DNA of 64,000 bases, taken from DATGPD01 sp041398565. GTDB taxonomy: Bacteria > Planctomycetota > UBA1135 > UBA2386. Under the pieces are notes generated by a model. It had not been told where the DNA came from. It ran no database searches and was given only the letters and a program-made list of their open reading frames with translations. Location: positions 434,001-498,000 of the forward strand of contig JAWKUN010000004.1 in NCBI GenBank assembly GCA_041398565.1, given 5' to 3'. Below are positions 6,750 through 16,088 of this stretch, piece by piece (within the stretch, counting starts at the first letter, position 1; every line of letters starts with the position of its first letter). A program made the translations under genes and the position numbers.

Positions 6750-9740
6750 TCACTTGCGCCATGCCGCGCGCAGGCGTTCGGCCTGGTCTTCGACCTCCGT
6801 GCCGGGCGCCAGCTTGCAGGCTTCGTCGAGGGCGCGCCCCGCGTTCTCCAGATCGAGGAGGTCGCGATACACGACGGCGAGCTTCACCCAGATCGCGGCG
6901 CGCGCAAGCCCGACTTCCGGCGCGGCCTCGTCGGGCGGCCCCGCCTCGACGTCCAAGTACTCACGGTCGAGCTTGGCGGGCACGGCGATCGCCACCCGGT
7001 ATTCGCGCAGCGCTTCGCTCTGGCGCTCGAGGGCGACGTAGGCGTCGCCCAAGCGCTCGTGCAGGGAACGCATGAACGGGTCGATCTCGTTGGCCTCCTC
7101 CAGACACTTCGCCTCGAGCCGGCGCTGGTCCTTGGCGCGGTAGAACTCGGCCAACTCGAGCCGCGGCCGAAACGCCCGTCCCGTGAGCGCGCAGAATCCG
7201 GCCAGCTCGGCCATCGCCTCGTCGCCGCGCTCCGCCTTGCGCAGGATGCGCGCGATGCGCAGGTTGGGCGACACGGCCTGCTCGGTGCACCGCGGCCAGC
7301 AACGCTTTGCGAACTGGTACTGGCGCAACGCCTCGTCCACGTCGCCCTGCGCCTCGAGGGTCTCGGCGTAGTGCAGGCGCGAGTCGAAGTCGTCGGCGCC
7401 GGCAGCGAATCCCCGCGTCCACGCCGCCAGCGCCTCGTCGAATGCGCCACGGCGCCGCAGCAGCTCGGCGTGCAGCAGCAAGGCAGCGCCGCTGTCGGCC
7501 TCCTTCAAGCGCGCCACGCGCACGAAGCGGGCGGCGTCGACCTCGTTGCCACGCGCCAAGCTGGCCCAACCGAGCGCCACCGCGTCCTGCAACGACCCCT
7601 GTCCGCGGTCGACCCGCGCCACCGTGCGATCGAAAGCCGCGTCGTCGAGGCTCGGCACCAGCCTCAAGTCGGCCAGCCGGGTGTCCCACACCCACTGCTT
7701 GAACTCGCGGTCGAAGGTCGCCGTCGACACCCCGAACGTGTCCTGGAAGATCTGCTCCTCGGGCGTGTCCGCCCCGTACGCCTTCAGCATCGTCACCACG
7801 CGGGGGAAGCCGTGCTTCTCGGCCAGGTAGTCGACGATCAATCCGCCCTGGAAGTAGCCGAACAGGATGTCGGGTCCTCGGAAGGCGCGGTTCAGGTCGC
7901 GCACCTTGTAGATCTTGTCGTTGTGCCAGTAGTCGAAGAGCTGGCGGTCCATGCCGCGCTCCCAGGCCTTGTTGCGCGCATGCTCCTCGTGCACCGAGAA
8001 GCCCTCGGTCAGCCAGCGCGGTACGCGCGACCGAGACAGTGCCAGAGTCAGCACGTGCGCGTACTCGTGCCACACGGTCGCCGACCACATGAAGTCCAGC
8101 CGGCGGACGTCCTTGTCCACCGGTGACACCAGGGTGATGAAGTTGCCGAAGCAGGCGCCCAGCGCGGTGAACCCACGGTAACCGATGGTGCGCACCGAGA
8201 AGTCCACCCACTCGTGCAGCGCTTCCACGCGCACCAGGCCGTTCGGCTGGTAGCTGTACTTCAACCCGAGCTGCTCCATCGCTTCGAGGTGCAATGGGAT
8301 CAGGTACTCGCTCAGAGTGGCGAAGTCCTCCTTGTGGAAGAAGAAGCGGAAGCCACCGCGCTCGACCATCCTGTACTCCTTGTCGAGCAGGTCCTGCACC
8401 GCCAGCGCGTTGTGCCGCCAAGGGTTGACGAAGCCCGGCTGCAGCGCCTTGGCCTTCTCCAGGTGGGCGCGCGCATCGCTGCCGCGCCCGCACATGGCGA
8501 GGGCCTTGCCCAGCCCGTCCAGCGCCGGCACCAGATCGGGAGCCGCAGCCAGGGCGCGCTCGTACAGCGGCACCGAGTCGGCGAAGCGGTAGAGCGCCAC
8601 CAGATGGTCGGCGATCAGGCGGTCGGCATCGTGGAACGCGGGGTCGATGCTCGCCAAGCGCTGGCGCAACTCCTTCTCCCCGTCCTCGTCCCCACGCAGC
8701 AGGGCTGCCGCGATGCGATGCGCGAGCACGACCTTGTCGTTGGGGTCGATGCGCAGAGCGGCGTCCAGCACCTCGCTGCCGGCCTCGAAGCGCCGGTCGT
8801 CGAGCAGCAGGATGGCTTGCTCGGTCATCGCCGGGACGCTCTTGGGGTTGAGGGCGAGCGCCCGGCGCAGGTAGTCCTCGGTGCGACTCGGGTCGAGCTG
8901 GAAGTTCGAGCGGCGGATGCGGTAGAGCGCGACCAACGCGTCTTCGCGCTCGCCGTTCTGGTCGAGCACCTTCTTCAGATCGGTCTCGCCGCTGCGCAGC
9001 CCGCTGGCCTCGCGGTACGCCTCGAACTTGAGCATGCCGAAGAACGTCAGCGCCTCCGGGCGCTCGGGCGCCACGCGCAGGGACTCCACGAACAGTTCGC
9101 TCGCGGCCTCGAAGTTGTCGCGTCCGCCGAGCAGGACGAGGCACTGGCCGCGGTAGGCGAGGTTGCGCCCGTCGCGTGGATGCGCGGCCTCTTCGACGGT
9201 CCGCAGCGTGGCCGCGGCGGCTTCGTGCTGTCCGACCGCGCCCTGCGCCAGCGCCAGTCGGTAGCGGGCCTCCATGTCCTCGGCGTCGGTCTTGGTGACC
9301 TCCGCGAACTCGGCCGCGGCCCCCGAGTATTCGCCCCGTCGGGCCAGGGCACGCCCGTAGACCAGGCGCACGTCGTTGGTCCCACGCTCGCCGGCCGGAC
9401 GCGCTTCGATGGCTGCCCGCACCTCGTCGTACTTGCCCTGCGCGAGGTCCATCTGCCACAGACCGACTCGACACTGGCGGAGGGTACCAGTCGAGGGGCG
9501 CTGCCCCTCCGCCTCCTCCTCGGCCGCCGCGAGGATCTCCTCGAAGCCGGCGCGCGCCTTGCTGAACTGGCCCCGGAGCAGCGCGTTCTGTGCCGCCCGC
9601 AGGTCCGGAGCGTAGTCGTCGTCCTGGGCTCGCAGCCGCGGCGCCGACAAGGTCGCCAAGAGGGCCAGCGCCGAGAACGCGGCCCGGACCCAGCCGGAGC
9701 CGGGTCGGTCGACGTGCACCTCGATCGTGCTTCGCACCAT
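6750..9740 (-). CDS. Secreted TPR protein with gluzincin (peptidase MA-like) metalloprotease domain
   Basis: 996 residues. An N-terminal hydrophobic segment ending SAPRLRAQ looks like a signal peptide. Many tetratricopeptide-like repeats occupy residues ~35-480 and ~700-990. Between them lies a zinc-protease core: HEYAH at about residue 557 fits HExxH. A downstream LTEGFSVHEEHARN supplies the third, glutamate, ligand expected of gluzincins of the peptidase-MA type. The start MVRSTIEVHVDRP at 9740 precedes the hydrophobic segment; the longer open frame upstream is intergenic. An extracytoplasmic protease or peptidoglycan/protein-processing scaffold is plausible; the substrate is unknown. Confidence 0.82.
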   Translation of the reverse strand: MVRSTIEVHVDRPGSGWVRAAFSALALLATLSAPRLRAQDDDYAPDLRAAQNALLRGQFSKARAGFEEILAAAEEEAEGQRPSTGTLRQCRVGLWQMDLAQGKYDEVRAAIEARPAGERGTNDVRLVYGRALARRGEYSGAAAEFAEVTKTDAEDMEARYRLALAQGAVGQHEAAAATLRTVEEAAHPRDGRNLAYRGQCLVLLGGRDNFEAASELFVESLRVAPERPEALTFFGMLKFEAYREASGLRSGETDLKKVLDQNGEREDALVALYRIRRSNFQLDPSRTEDYLRRALALNPKSVPAMTEQAILLLDDRRFEAGSEVLDAALRIDPNDKVVLAHRIAAALLRGDEDGEKELRQRLASIDPAFHDADRLIADHLVALYRFADSVPLYERALAAAPDLVPALDGLGKALAMCGRGSDARAHLEKAKALQPGFVNPWRHNALAVQDLLDKEYRMVERGGFRFFFHKEDFATLSEYLIPLHLEAMEQLGLKYSYQPNGLVRVEALHEWVDFSVRTIGYRGFTALGACFGNFITLVSPVDKDVRRLDFMWSATVWHEYAHVLTLALSRSRVPRWLTEGFSVHEEHARNKAWERGMDRQLFDYWHNDKIYKVRDLNRAFRGPDILFGYFQGGLIVDYLAEKHGFPRVVTMLKAYGADTPEEQIFQDTFGVSTATFDREFKQWVWDTRLADLRLVPSLDDAAFDRTVARVDRGQGSLQDAVALGWASLARGNEVDAARFVRVARLKEADSGAALLLHAELLRRRGAFDEALAAWTRGFAAGADDFDSRLHYAETLEAQGDVDEALRQYQFAKRCWPRCTEQAVSPNLRIARILRKAERGDEAMAELAGFCALTGRAFRPRLELAEFYRAKDQRRLEAKCLEEANEIDPFMRSLHERLGDAYVALERQSEALREYRVAIAVPAKLDREYLDVEAGPPDEAAPEVGLARAAIWVKLAVVYRDLLDLENAGRALDEACKLAPGTEVEDQAERLRAAWRK

Positions 9741-10123
9741 GTAGGGAATGGTATCGGCCGGTCGACGCCTGCCCACAACGCTGGTGCCGGCGCAGCCTCG
9801 GGCGCCGAAGGCGCCCCTCGCACCGGAGGCACCGTGGCCGACGCGCGGAGATGGTGGGCTCGGGTGGGCCAGCCGGACGGTCTGTGACCGCGCTCGCGGC
9901 CTCGCGCGAGGGGGCGCCGCCACCGGGTAGCGCGCGTCGGTGCACACCAGCGCGGACGCAACGCTTCTCCAGTCTGGCGACCCGTGAAGATTCCAACGCC
10001 ACGCGCCAGGCGAAGAGGCGCGCCTTCGCTGCGGGTGAATCCGCGCCGTGGACTCCTACACTCCCCGCCCGTCGCCGTGCCGGCATCTCGGCGCGCGACC
10101 GCTTTCCACACCCTCCCTCCCCC
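9741..10123. other. 383-bp divergent intergenic region
   Basis: It separates the minus-strand TPR metalloprotease from the plus-strand secreted protein and must carry promoters for both. It holds a perfect hairpin at 9800-9816 (7-bp arms GGGCGCC/GGCGCCC, 3-nt loop) about 60 nt ahead of the metalloprotease start, which could act in its leader. A second, smaller GCGAAG/CTTCGC hairpin lies further along. I see no convincing -35/-10 pair, no ORF with coding character and no RNA gene. Confidence 0.5.
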
Positions 10124-11899
10124 ATGACGTCCCTCCGCACCCTCCATCTCGGCACCGTGATGGCCCTCCTGGCCATCTGGTCGCCGGCACAGACCACGGC
10201 CAAGGCCCGCCTCCCCCACAAGGCCGCAGAACGCACGGCCAAGGGCCTGCGTCAGCACCAACGCCTGGCCCGGCCTGCCTACGGCAGCCCGGCCGGCCGC
10301 GGCGCGGCTGGCCCGGCGACCGCGCTCGAAGTCGAGCGCAACGAGTCGATCGGGTTCGCCGACGACTTCGGTAGCAGCCCGGACTACGACGGCGACATCG
10401 CCTTCCCCGGCGACAGCGACGTCGTCCGCCTGCAGGTCACCACGAACAGCGTCGTCACCTTCGACGTCGCGCAGGCCGGCTCGAACCCGATCTCCGACGC
10501 CACCCTGCTCCTGCGCGACGCCAACGGTCAGTTCGTCGCCTTCAACGACGACCGGCCGTCCAGCCTGCTGCCGCTCATCACGCTGCCGCTGCCGGCCGGC
10601 GACTACTACGCGGTGGTCGAAGGCTACGGTGGCTCCGTCACCGGCACCTACAAGCTGACCACCACGATCACGCCGACCTCCTTCGCATCGGCGTCGCTCA
10701 ACGGTGCGACCAGCGGCAGCGTGCCGCCTGGCGGTGAGGTGGCGTTCCGCGTGAGCCTCACCGTCGACACCGCGCTGAGCATGAGCATCGCCAGCAACGG
10801 CGGTCAGGACCTCTACTGCGTGCTGCTGCGCCCGAGTGGGGCCGTGCAGCGCTTCGTCGACGACGGTACGTCGGCCTCGACCGACCCGAGCCTGGCCACG
10901 CACCTGCCGGGCAACGCCGCCGGCGACTACATCCTCGTGTTCGGCGACTTCAACGGCCTCGGCGGACCGCTCACCTTCAACATCACGAGCACGCCGCAAG
11001 CCATACCGACCCTGGCCTGCGGCACCAGCGTCAACGGCAGCGTGCTGGGGAGCGAAGGCGAGGCCATGTATTCCGTGGCGCTCACCGCAGCGACGGGCAC
11101 GGCCCTGTCGGTCGCCGGCAGCTCGATGACCGATTCGTTCCTCACGCTGTACGACGCCCACCTCAACACCGTCCTCTACGACGACGACGACGTGTCGAGC
11201 CTGTTCTCGGCGATCAACGTCGGGCTGCCGGCCGGCCAGTACTACGTCGGAGTCGCCTCGTTCGACAACACGTCGGCGGGCACCTTCACGCTGAGCCTCG
11301 GCTGCACCAACGGCTTCGTGCCGACCGCGGGCCGCTTCGGCGAGAACGCCGGCTCGATCGTCAACCCCAACGACACGGTGGCGCTGAAGTTCACGCCGGG
11401 CACGCCGATCGCGATGGAGACCTCGGTGGCCCTCGGCGCCCTCTTCCCGATGAGCGCCATCCTCGACCGCAACGGCATCTGCCGCTCGTTCACCGACTTC
11501 GCCGACTTCGAAGTCACCGGCGCCAAGGTCGATGGCGGCGAGCACTGGGTGCTGGTGCGCGACTACTTCGGCTCGCCGGGCGCTTTCAGCGCGCTCATCG
11601 CCGGCCCGATGTACTTCTTCGGCACCGCCAAGGGTTCGCTGACGCTGCAGGACAAGGCCGGACGCATCCACTTCCCGTACGCGGCCGTCGGCACCTTGCC
11701 GGTCGGTTTCCCGGTACCGGCTCCCTTCACCGGCAGCCTCCTGCTGGTGCCGCCCCTGATCGCCGTCCCAGCGCAGGCGATCCCGGCGACGGGCACCACG
11801 GTCTACCCGTTCTCGTTCCCCAACGGTGCCTACTTCCTGCAGGGGTTGTCGGTGGTTCCGGCACCGCTGGGCGGCGCCATGACCAACGTCGCCGACTGA
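10124..11899 (+). CDS. Secreted protein with PPC-like beta-sandwich repeats
   Basis: 591 residues. The N-terminus MTSLRTLHLGTVMALLAIWSPAQ is a clear signal peptide, which fixes the ATG at 10124. Three or four ~120-residue beta-rich units follow. Each contains D-rich, GDxDVVRLQ-type and LPAGDYYxxV stretches typical of bacterial pre-peptidase C-terminal (PPC) domains. A distinct C-terminal beta domain (about the last 90 residues, FGTAKGSL... to the end) resembles terminal domains of other planctomycetal exported proteins. No catalytic domain is visible. It is probably a cell-surface or extracellular structural/adhesive protein. Confidence 0.8.
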   Translation: MTSLRTLHLGTVMALLAIWSPAQTTAKARLPHKAAERTAKGLRQHQRLARPAYGSPAGRGAAGPATALEVERNESIGFADDFGSSPDYDGDIAFPGDSDVVRLQVTTNSVVTFDVAQAGSNPISDATLLLRDANGQFVAFNDDRPSSLLPLITLPLPAGDYYAVVEGYGGSVTGTYKLTTTITPTSFASASLNGATSGSVPPGGEVAFRVSLTVDTALSMSIASNGGQDLYCVLLRPSGAVQRFVDDGTSASTDPSLATHLPGNAAGDYILVFGDFNGLGGPLTFNITSTPQAIPTLACGTSVNGSVLGSEGEAMYSVALTAATGTALSVAGSSMTDSFLTLYDAHLNTVLYDDDDVSSLFSAINVGLPAGQYYVGVASFDNTSAGTFTLSLGCTNGFVPTAGRFGENAGSIVNPNDTVALKFTPGTPIAMETSVALGALFPMSAILDRNGICRSFTDFADFEVTGAKVDGGEHWVLVRDYFGSPGAFSALIAGPMYFFGTAKGSLTLQDKAGRIHFPYAAVGTLPVGFPVPAPFTGSLLLVPPLIAVPAQAIPATGTTVYPFSFPNGAYFLQGLSVVPAPLGGAMTNVAD

Positions 11900-12012
11900 G
11901 ACCGCCCGGCGTCGACACCGGAGCCAGCGCTGCGTCGTCGACCGCCCAGGGCCCGGTGTGAGATGCGCTCGCGCCTTCGTCCACGCCGCTCGCCCGGCTA
12001 CGATGCGGGTCC

Positions 12013-12471
12013 GTGACACACGATCCCGAGTCGAGCCGGCGGCACGGTGACCCTGGAGCGGCGATCGCCGAGGGGCTGCTGGTGGCGGCGCCGGCCGCGA
12101 TCGGCCGGGGCACACCGACGACGGCCGGCCGCCTGCCGCAGATCGCCGTCCGCTCCAGCCCGCGCTCGCCGACCGCCCTGCGCTTCGACGTGTTCGGCAC
12201 TCCGGGTAACACGCCGGCGATCCTGCTCCTCGGTCACCGGCGCAGCGAAGCCGACCCGCTGGGCGTCCACGTCGACCTGACGCGGCCGTTCGTCGAGTTC
12301 TCCGCCACCACCGACGCCTTCGGTGAAGCACACGTCGAGCTCGACCTTCCCGAGCACGCCCACCTCCTGGGCCACCGTCTGCTGGCGCAGTGGTTCGTGC
12401 GCGACGCCGGCGCCGGCAAGCTCGGCTTCTGCGCCACCCCCGCCCTCGAGTTCGAGCTGGCCGAGCGGTGA
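12013..12471 (+). CDS. Stand-alone planctomycete-type beta-domain protein (hypothetical)
   Basis: 152 residues from a GTG at 12013. After a ~45-residue non-conserved N-terminus the protein reads like a single small beta domain: RFDVFGTPGNTP, ILLLGHRRS, TTDAFGEAHVELDLPE, LAQWFVRDAG. I associate this pattern with the C-terminal domain of many exported planctomycetal proteins. Here it appears alone and without an evident signal peptide. The TGA at 12469-12471 overlaps the GTG of the pseudouridine synthase gene (GTGA), so the two are probably co-transcribed. The function is unknown. Confidence 0.6.
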   Translation: MTHDPESSRRHGDPGAAIAEGLLVAAPAAIGRGTPTTAGRLPQIAVRSSPRSPTALRFDVFGTPGNTPAILLLGHRRSEADPLGVHVDLTRPFVEFSATTDAFGEAHVELDLPEHAHLLGHRLLAQWFVRDAGAGKLGFCATPALEFELAER

Positions 12472-13400
12472 GCGAGTCCGCGCCGACCGGCGACGCAGCC
12501 ACTCCGAGGGTGCGCGTCTGCTACCTGGACGACGCGCTGGTCGTGGTCAGCAAGCCGAGCGGCATGCTGGTGCACAAGGCAGCCAAGGCGCCGCACGATC
12601 AGGTCGTGCTCCTGCAGACCGTCAAGGCACAGATCGGCCGGTGGCTCTATCCGGTCCAGCGCCTCGATCGAGCCACCAGCGGCCTGATCGCCTTCGCCCT
12701 GAGCTCGGCCGATGCCGCCGCGCTGCAGCGGAGCTTGCGGGCCCCATCGTGCCGCAAGGAGTACTACGTCCTGGTGCGCGGCACGCCGCCGGAGCGCTTC
12801 GTCTCGCAACGCCCGCTACGCGACGAGAAGGGCAATCCGCAGGCGGCGCACACCGAGTTCCGGGTGCTGGGCCGCTACCGGGGTTGCTCCCTGGCCCGCG
12901 CTCGCATCCACACCGGGCGCAGCAACCAGATCCGCCGCCACCTCAACCACCTCGCCTTCCACGCACTCGGCGACACGACCTTCGGCAAGGGACGGATCAA
13001 CCGCCACTTCCGTACCTGCTACGGCCTGCCACGCTTGTTCCTGCACGCCGCGCGCCTGTGCTTCGACCACCCGGTCTCCGGCGAGCGCGTGTGCTTGCAC
13101 GATCCTCTGCCGCAAGACCTCGCCGACGTCCTACGCCAGCTCGACCCCGCCGGCGGCGAGGACCAGGGTGCAATCGTCGCGCAGAGGGCGTTGGCCGACG
13201 AAGGTGCGCACCTCGGTCTCGATCAGGTCGAGCACACCGTCCGCGGCCCCGGCGAGGCAGCGCAGGAGCCGGTCCCGGCCGAACAGGGCGCCGCCGACGT
13301 CGGCGGCCTCCTCGATCCCGTCGGTCCACAACACCAGCCGGTCGTGCGCGTTCCAGACCAGGGACGCGACCCCGCAGTCGACATCGGGGAAGGCGGGTGA
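12468..13400 (+). CDS. RluA/TruC-like pseudouridine synthase with antisense-like C-terminal extension
   Basis: Converts uridine to pseudouridine in RNA. The core spans residues ~15-225: LVVVSKPSGMLVH, the catalytic motif QRLDRATSG with the invariant Asp, RPLRDEKGNPQAAHT, and ARIHTGRSNQIRRHLNHL. The short form and the spacing resemble TruC (tRNA U65), but other RluA-family targets are possible. The normal fold should end near 13140 (HDPLPQDLADVLRQL). No stop occurs until 13398-13400, adding ~85 residues that are the antisense reading of the phosphatase gene at 13131-14255. Either the stop was lost or the extension is tolerated. The GTG start overlaps the previous stop. Confidence 0.8.
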   Translation: MSESAPTGDAATPRVRVCYLDDALVVVSKPSGMLVHKAAKAPHDQVVLLQTVKAQIGRWLYPVQRLDRATSGLIAFALSSADAAALQRSLRAPSCRKEYYVLVRGTPPERFVSQRPLRDEKGNPQAAHTEFRVLGRYRGCSLARARIHTGRSNQIRRHLNHLAFHALGDTTFGKGRINRHFRTCYGLPRLFLHAARLCFDHPVSGERVCLHDPLPQDLADVLRQLDPAGGEDQGAIVAQRALADEGAHLGLDQVEHTVRGPGEAAQEPVPAEQGAADVGGLLDPVGPQHQPVVRVPDQGRDPAVDIGEGG

Positions 13401-14255
13401 CAGGAGAGGACCGGTTCCCTCCAGCGGGACCACGTCTGTCGGCCGCACGAGGACACCGTACGGGTGGCCGCAGCTGACGTAGTCGAGTCGTCCCGCCGTC
13501 GGATCGACCCGCGCGCACAGCAAGGTGACGAACGACCCCTCGTCGAGGCCGCGCAGCCCGTCCCGCACCCGCGCCGCCACCGACGCCGGCGCGTAGCCGT
13601 CGACGTGCGCCGCGTGGAACGCCGACTTGACGAACCCGGTCAACATCGCCGCCGCCACACCGTGCCCGGCCACGTCGGCCACCAGGAGCACCGCCACCCC
13701 CGGCAGCGGCTCGGCCCAGTCGTAGAAGTCCCCGCCCAACGAGTCGCACGGCAGGTAGCGCCCACGCAACGCGACCCCGCCACACGTGCGCGTCGCGCCG
13801 GGCAGCATGCGCTGCTGGAACGCCCGCGCCTGGCGCAGCTCCTCCTCGAGTCGCGCGACGTAGTCGCGGTTGTCGGCAGCCAGCTGCCGCCGCTCCTGCC
13901 AGCGCTCCAGCAAGGTGAGCAGGAGTTCGCGGTCGAACGGTTTCTGCAAGAAGAAGAACGCCTCCTCGCGCAGCGACCGGATGAGCTTGGAGTCGATGTC
14001 CGTGAGGCTGCCGGTCATCAAGATGACGTCCAGTCCCGGCAGCTTCTTCTTCAGACGCCGCATCAGCTCGAAGCCGTCGCTGTGCGGCAGACGCACGTCG
14101 AGCAGAGCCAGCTCCGGCTCGAAACCGTCGACCACGGCCAGCGCCTCGTTGGCGTGCGCGCAGCACACCAGCTCGCAGGAGCGCTCGAGGATACGGCGCA
14201 GCGCGTGCACCATCCCCGGCTCGTCGTCGACCACGAGCACGCGACGCCGGTTCAT
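13131..14255 (-). CDS. Response regulator with PP2C/SpoIIE-type phosphatase output domain (RsbU-like)
   Basis: 374 residues. The receiver domain at 1-120 has the acidic pair D10-D11, phospho-acceptor D53 (LLDVRLP) and K105. A short coiled coil (~110-145) leads into a SpoIIE/RsbU phosphatase domain with LGGDFYDW, VADVAGHGVAAAM, YVSCGHP and LVLWTDGIEE. RsbU-type enzymes dephosphorylate anti-sigma-factor antagonists, so the likely output is partner switching. No STAS or HPK-type anti-sigma partner is nearby. The ATG at 14255 overlaps the kinase stop by 4 nt (ATGA). Its last ~270 bp are overlapped antisense by the pseudouridine synthase frame. Confidence 0.88.
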   Translation of the reverse strand: MNRRRVLVVDDEPGMVHALRRILERSCELVCCAHANEALAVVDGFEPELALLDVRLPHSDGFELMRRLKKKLPGLDVILMTGSLTDIDSKLIRSLREEAFFFLQKPFDRELLLTLLERWQERRQLAADNRDYVARLEEELRQARAFQQRMLPGATRTCGGVALRGRYLPCDSLGGDFYDWAEPLPGVAVLLVADVAGHGVAAAMLTGFVKSAFHAAHVDGYAPASVAARVRDGLRGLDEGSFVTLLCARVDPTAGRLDYVSCGHPYGVLVRPTDVVPLEGTGPLLSPAFPDVDCGVASLVWNAHDRLVLWTDGIEEAADVGGALFGRDRLLRCLAGAADGVLDLIETEVRTFVGQRPLRDDCTLVLAAGGVELA

Positions 14256-15919
14256 GCGCTCGCCTCCCCGCGCCCACGGCGCGCCGCCAGCGGCAGCAGC
14301 AGAGCCACGCTGGTCCCGACGCCGGGCTCGCTCTCGATGCGCATGCTGGCACCGATGTCGCCGACGATGCTGCGACAGATCGCCAGTCCCAACCCGGTGC
14401 CGTTCGGTTTGGTCGAGTAGAAGGCTTCCTCGACGCGCGCCAGCTCGGTGCGCGACATGCCCTTGCCCTGGTCGCACACGCGCACCTCCACGTGCCCGCC
14501 GTCGAGGCTGGCGCGGACCGTGACGCGTCCGCCTCGCGGCGAAGCCTCGCAGGCATTGCTCATCAGGTTCAAGAACAGCTGCTCGAGTTCGTGCTGGGCA
14601 CCGACGACCTGCGGCAAGACGTCCGGCACCTCGAGATGCAGATCGGCGCCGCGCCGGGTGGCGGAGGAACGCAGGATGCTGCTGGCGGCGGCGATCGCCC
14701 GGCCCAGATCGCCGTTGCGCACGCTGCGCCCGGCACTCTTGGCGAAGGCCAGCATGCCGCCGAAGATGCGGCGACAGGTGGCCACTGCGTCGTCGATCCG
14801 CTCGAGATCGGCGGCCAACGCGGTCGGGTCGACGCTGCCGTCGCGCAGCTCGGCGCGCAGCTGCTGCACGATCGGCAGGATGGAGCCCAACGCGTTGTTG
14901 ACGTCGTGCGCTACGCCGCGCGCCAGGTCGGCCATGGCGTGCTTGCGCTCGGCGCGCAGCACACTCTCCTTGAGCGACTCGGTCTTCTCGGCGTTGCGGA
15001 TGGCCACCGTGGCCTGCGGCAGGAAGCGCTGCAGCAGATCGGCCTCGTACTCACCCAGACTGCGGGCGCGCACGCTCGCCAGCTTGATGAGGCCGAGCAT
15101 GCCACGACCCACCACCAGCGGTGCCAGCAGGATGCTTGCCGAGGCGGGGGCGTCGTGGCCGAACTGCAGGACCTCGAGCACGTTCGCGGCGACACCGCCG
15201 CGCCACGCCGTCCACTGCTCACCGGTCCGGTCGAAGCCGCAGGTCTCGCCGCGGCGGAGGGCGGCCAATTCGTCGGCGTGCGGCTCGGCGAGCGCACCGA
15301 TGCGCGCGCTCTTGCGCTTTCTCCACGCCACCTGTTCGGCCACGAGCCGCAGGCGCCGGTCGTCCCGCTCGCACACGTAGAGCGCCCCCGAGTGGTCGTA
15401 CCCGGTCAACGACCGCAGGCCGTGCAGGATCTGGTAGTACAGGTCCTGCGGCCGCAGCTGCGCCATGATCTTGCCGTCGATACGGGCGCGCACGTCGCTT
15501 GCCCGCTGCCGGTCGAGTTCCTGGATGCGGCGCGCCAGGAGCTCCGCAAGGAGGACCAACGAGTGCCCGTCGCCGCCGGGAAACGGCTCGTCGGCGTCGG
15601 CCACCATCACACCCCACATGCGCCGGCGCCGTTCGATCCTCGCCACCAACCGCGTCGCCACCGGCCGGGGCCACTCGCCACGCAGGAGGTAGCTCCGCAG
15701 ACCGTCGTCGCGCAGCTCCCGCCCATCGCCAGCGCGCCACAGTTCCTGCAACTGACCGCCACTCGCGAGCGTGCCGACCGCCACCGAGGCCGCCGGCAAG
15801 AAGCGCAGCGCCGCTCGGAGCACGACACGTGCAACCGCGGCCTCGTCCTGCGCCACCGCGACCTGCTGCCGCAAGGTGTGCAGCAGGCGCAGCAGCTCGA
15901 GTTCGCGCATGGGGTCCAT
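14252..15919 (-). CDS. GAF-domain sensor histidine kinase (cytosolic)
   Basis: 555 residues from the ATG at 15919. No membrane segment is seen. An N-terminal alpha/beta sensor-like region precedes a GAF domain (~150-310). A DHp helix contains ARGVAHDVNNALGS with the phospho-accepting His at ~338. An HATPase domain has NLMSNACEAS (N box), VCDQGKGMS (G1) and GTGLGLAICRSIV (G2). The DVNNxLGS form is typical of hybrid-type or NtrB-like kinases. It is translationally coupled to the response regulator-phosphatase at 13131-14255, almost certainly its cognate partner. Confidence 0.88.
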   Translation of the reverse strand: MDPMRELELLRLLHTLRQQVAVAQDEAAVARVVLRAALRFLPAASVAVGTLASGGQLQELWRAGDGRELRDDGLRSYLLRGEWPRPVATRLVARIERRRRMWGVMVADADEPFPGGDGHSLVLLAELLARRIQELDRQRASDVRARIDGKIMAQLRPQDLYYQILHGLRSLTGYDHSGALYVCERDDRRLRLVAEQVAWRKRKSARIGALAEPHADELAALRRGETCGFDRTGEQWTAWRGGVAANVLEVLQFGHDAPASASILLAPLVVGRGMLGLIKLASVRARSLGEYEADLLQRFLPQATVAIRNAEKTESLKESVLRAERKHAMADLARGVAHDVNNALGSILPIVQQLRAELRDGSVDPTALAADLERIDDAVATCRRIFGGMLAFAKSAGRSVRNGDLGRAIAAASSILRSSATRRGADLHLEVPDVLPQVVGAQHELEQLFLNLMSNACEASPRGGRVTVRASLDGGHVEVRVCDQGKGMSRTELARVEEAFYSTKPNGTGLGLAICRSIVGDIGASMRIESEPGVGTSVALLLPLAARRGRGEASA

Positions 15920-16088
15920 CCCGACGCCGAAGTTCGGAGGCGGAGGCAGCGAAGTCAACCGCAACGTGCGACCGGTGCGAGTCTGGCAGCCGCGCGGGTC
16001 ACCGGGCCGACCGGCGAAGGTCCGCGGGCAGTCGCCTCGTCGCGGCAAGGAGTGCGCGGCGCCCGAGCAGTTCAGGAGCACGCGGCGA

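Noticed and set aside
8214..9887. Long plus-strand open frames across the TPR metalloprotease
   Set aside because: Antisense shadow; composition is non-protein-like and the minus strand has signal peptide, TPRs and HExxH.
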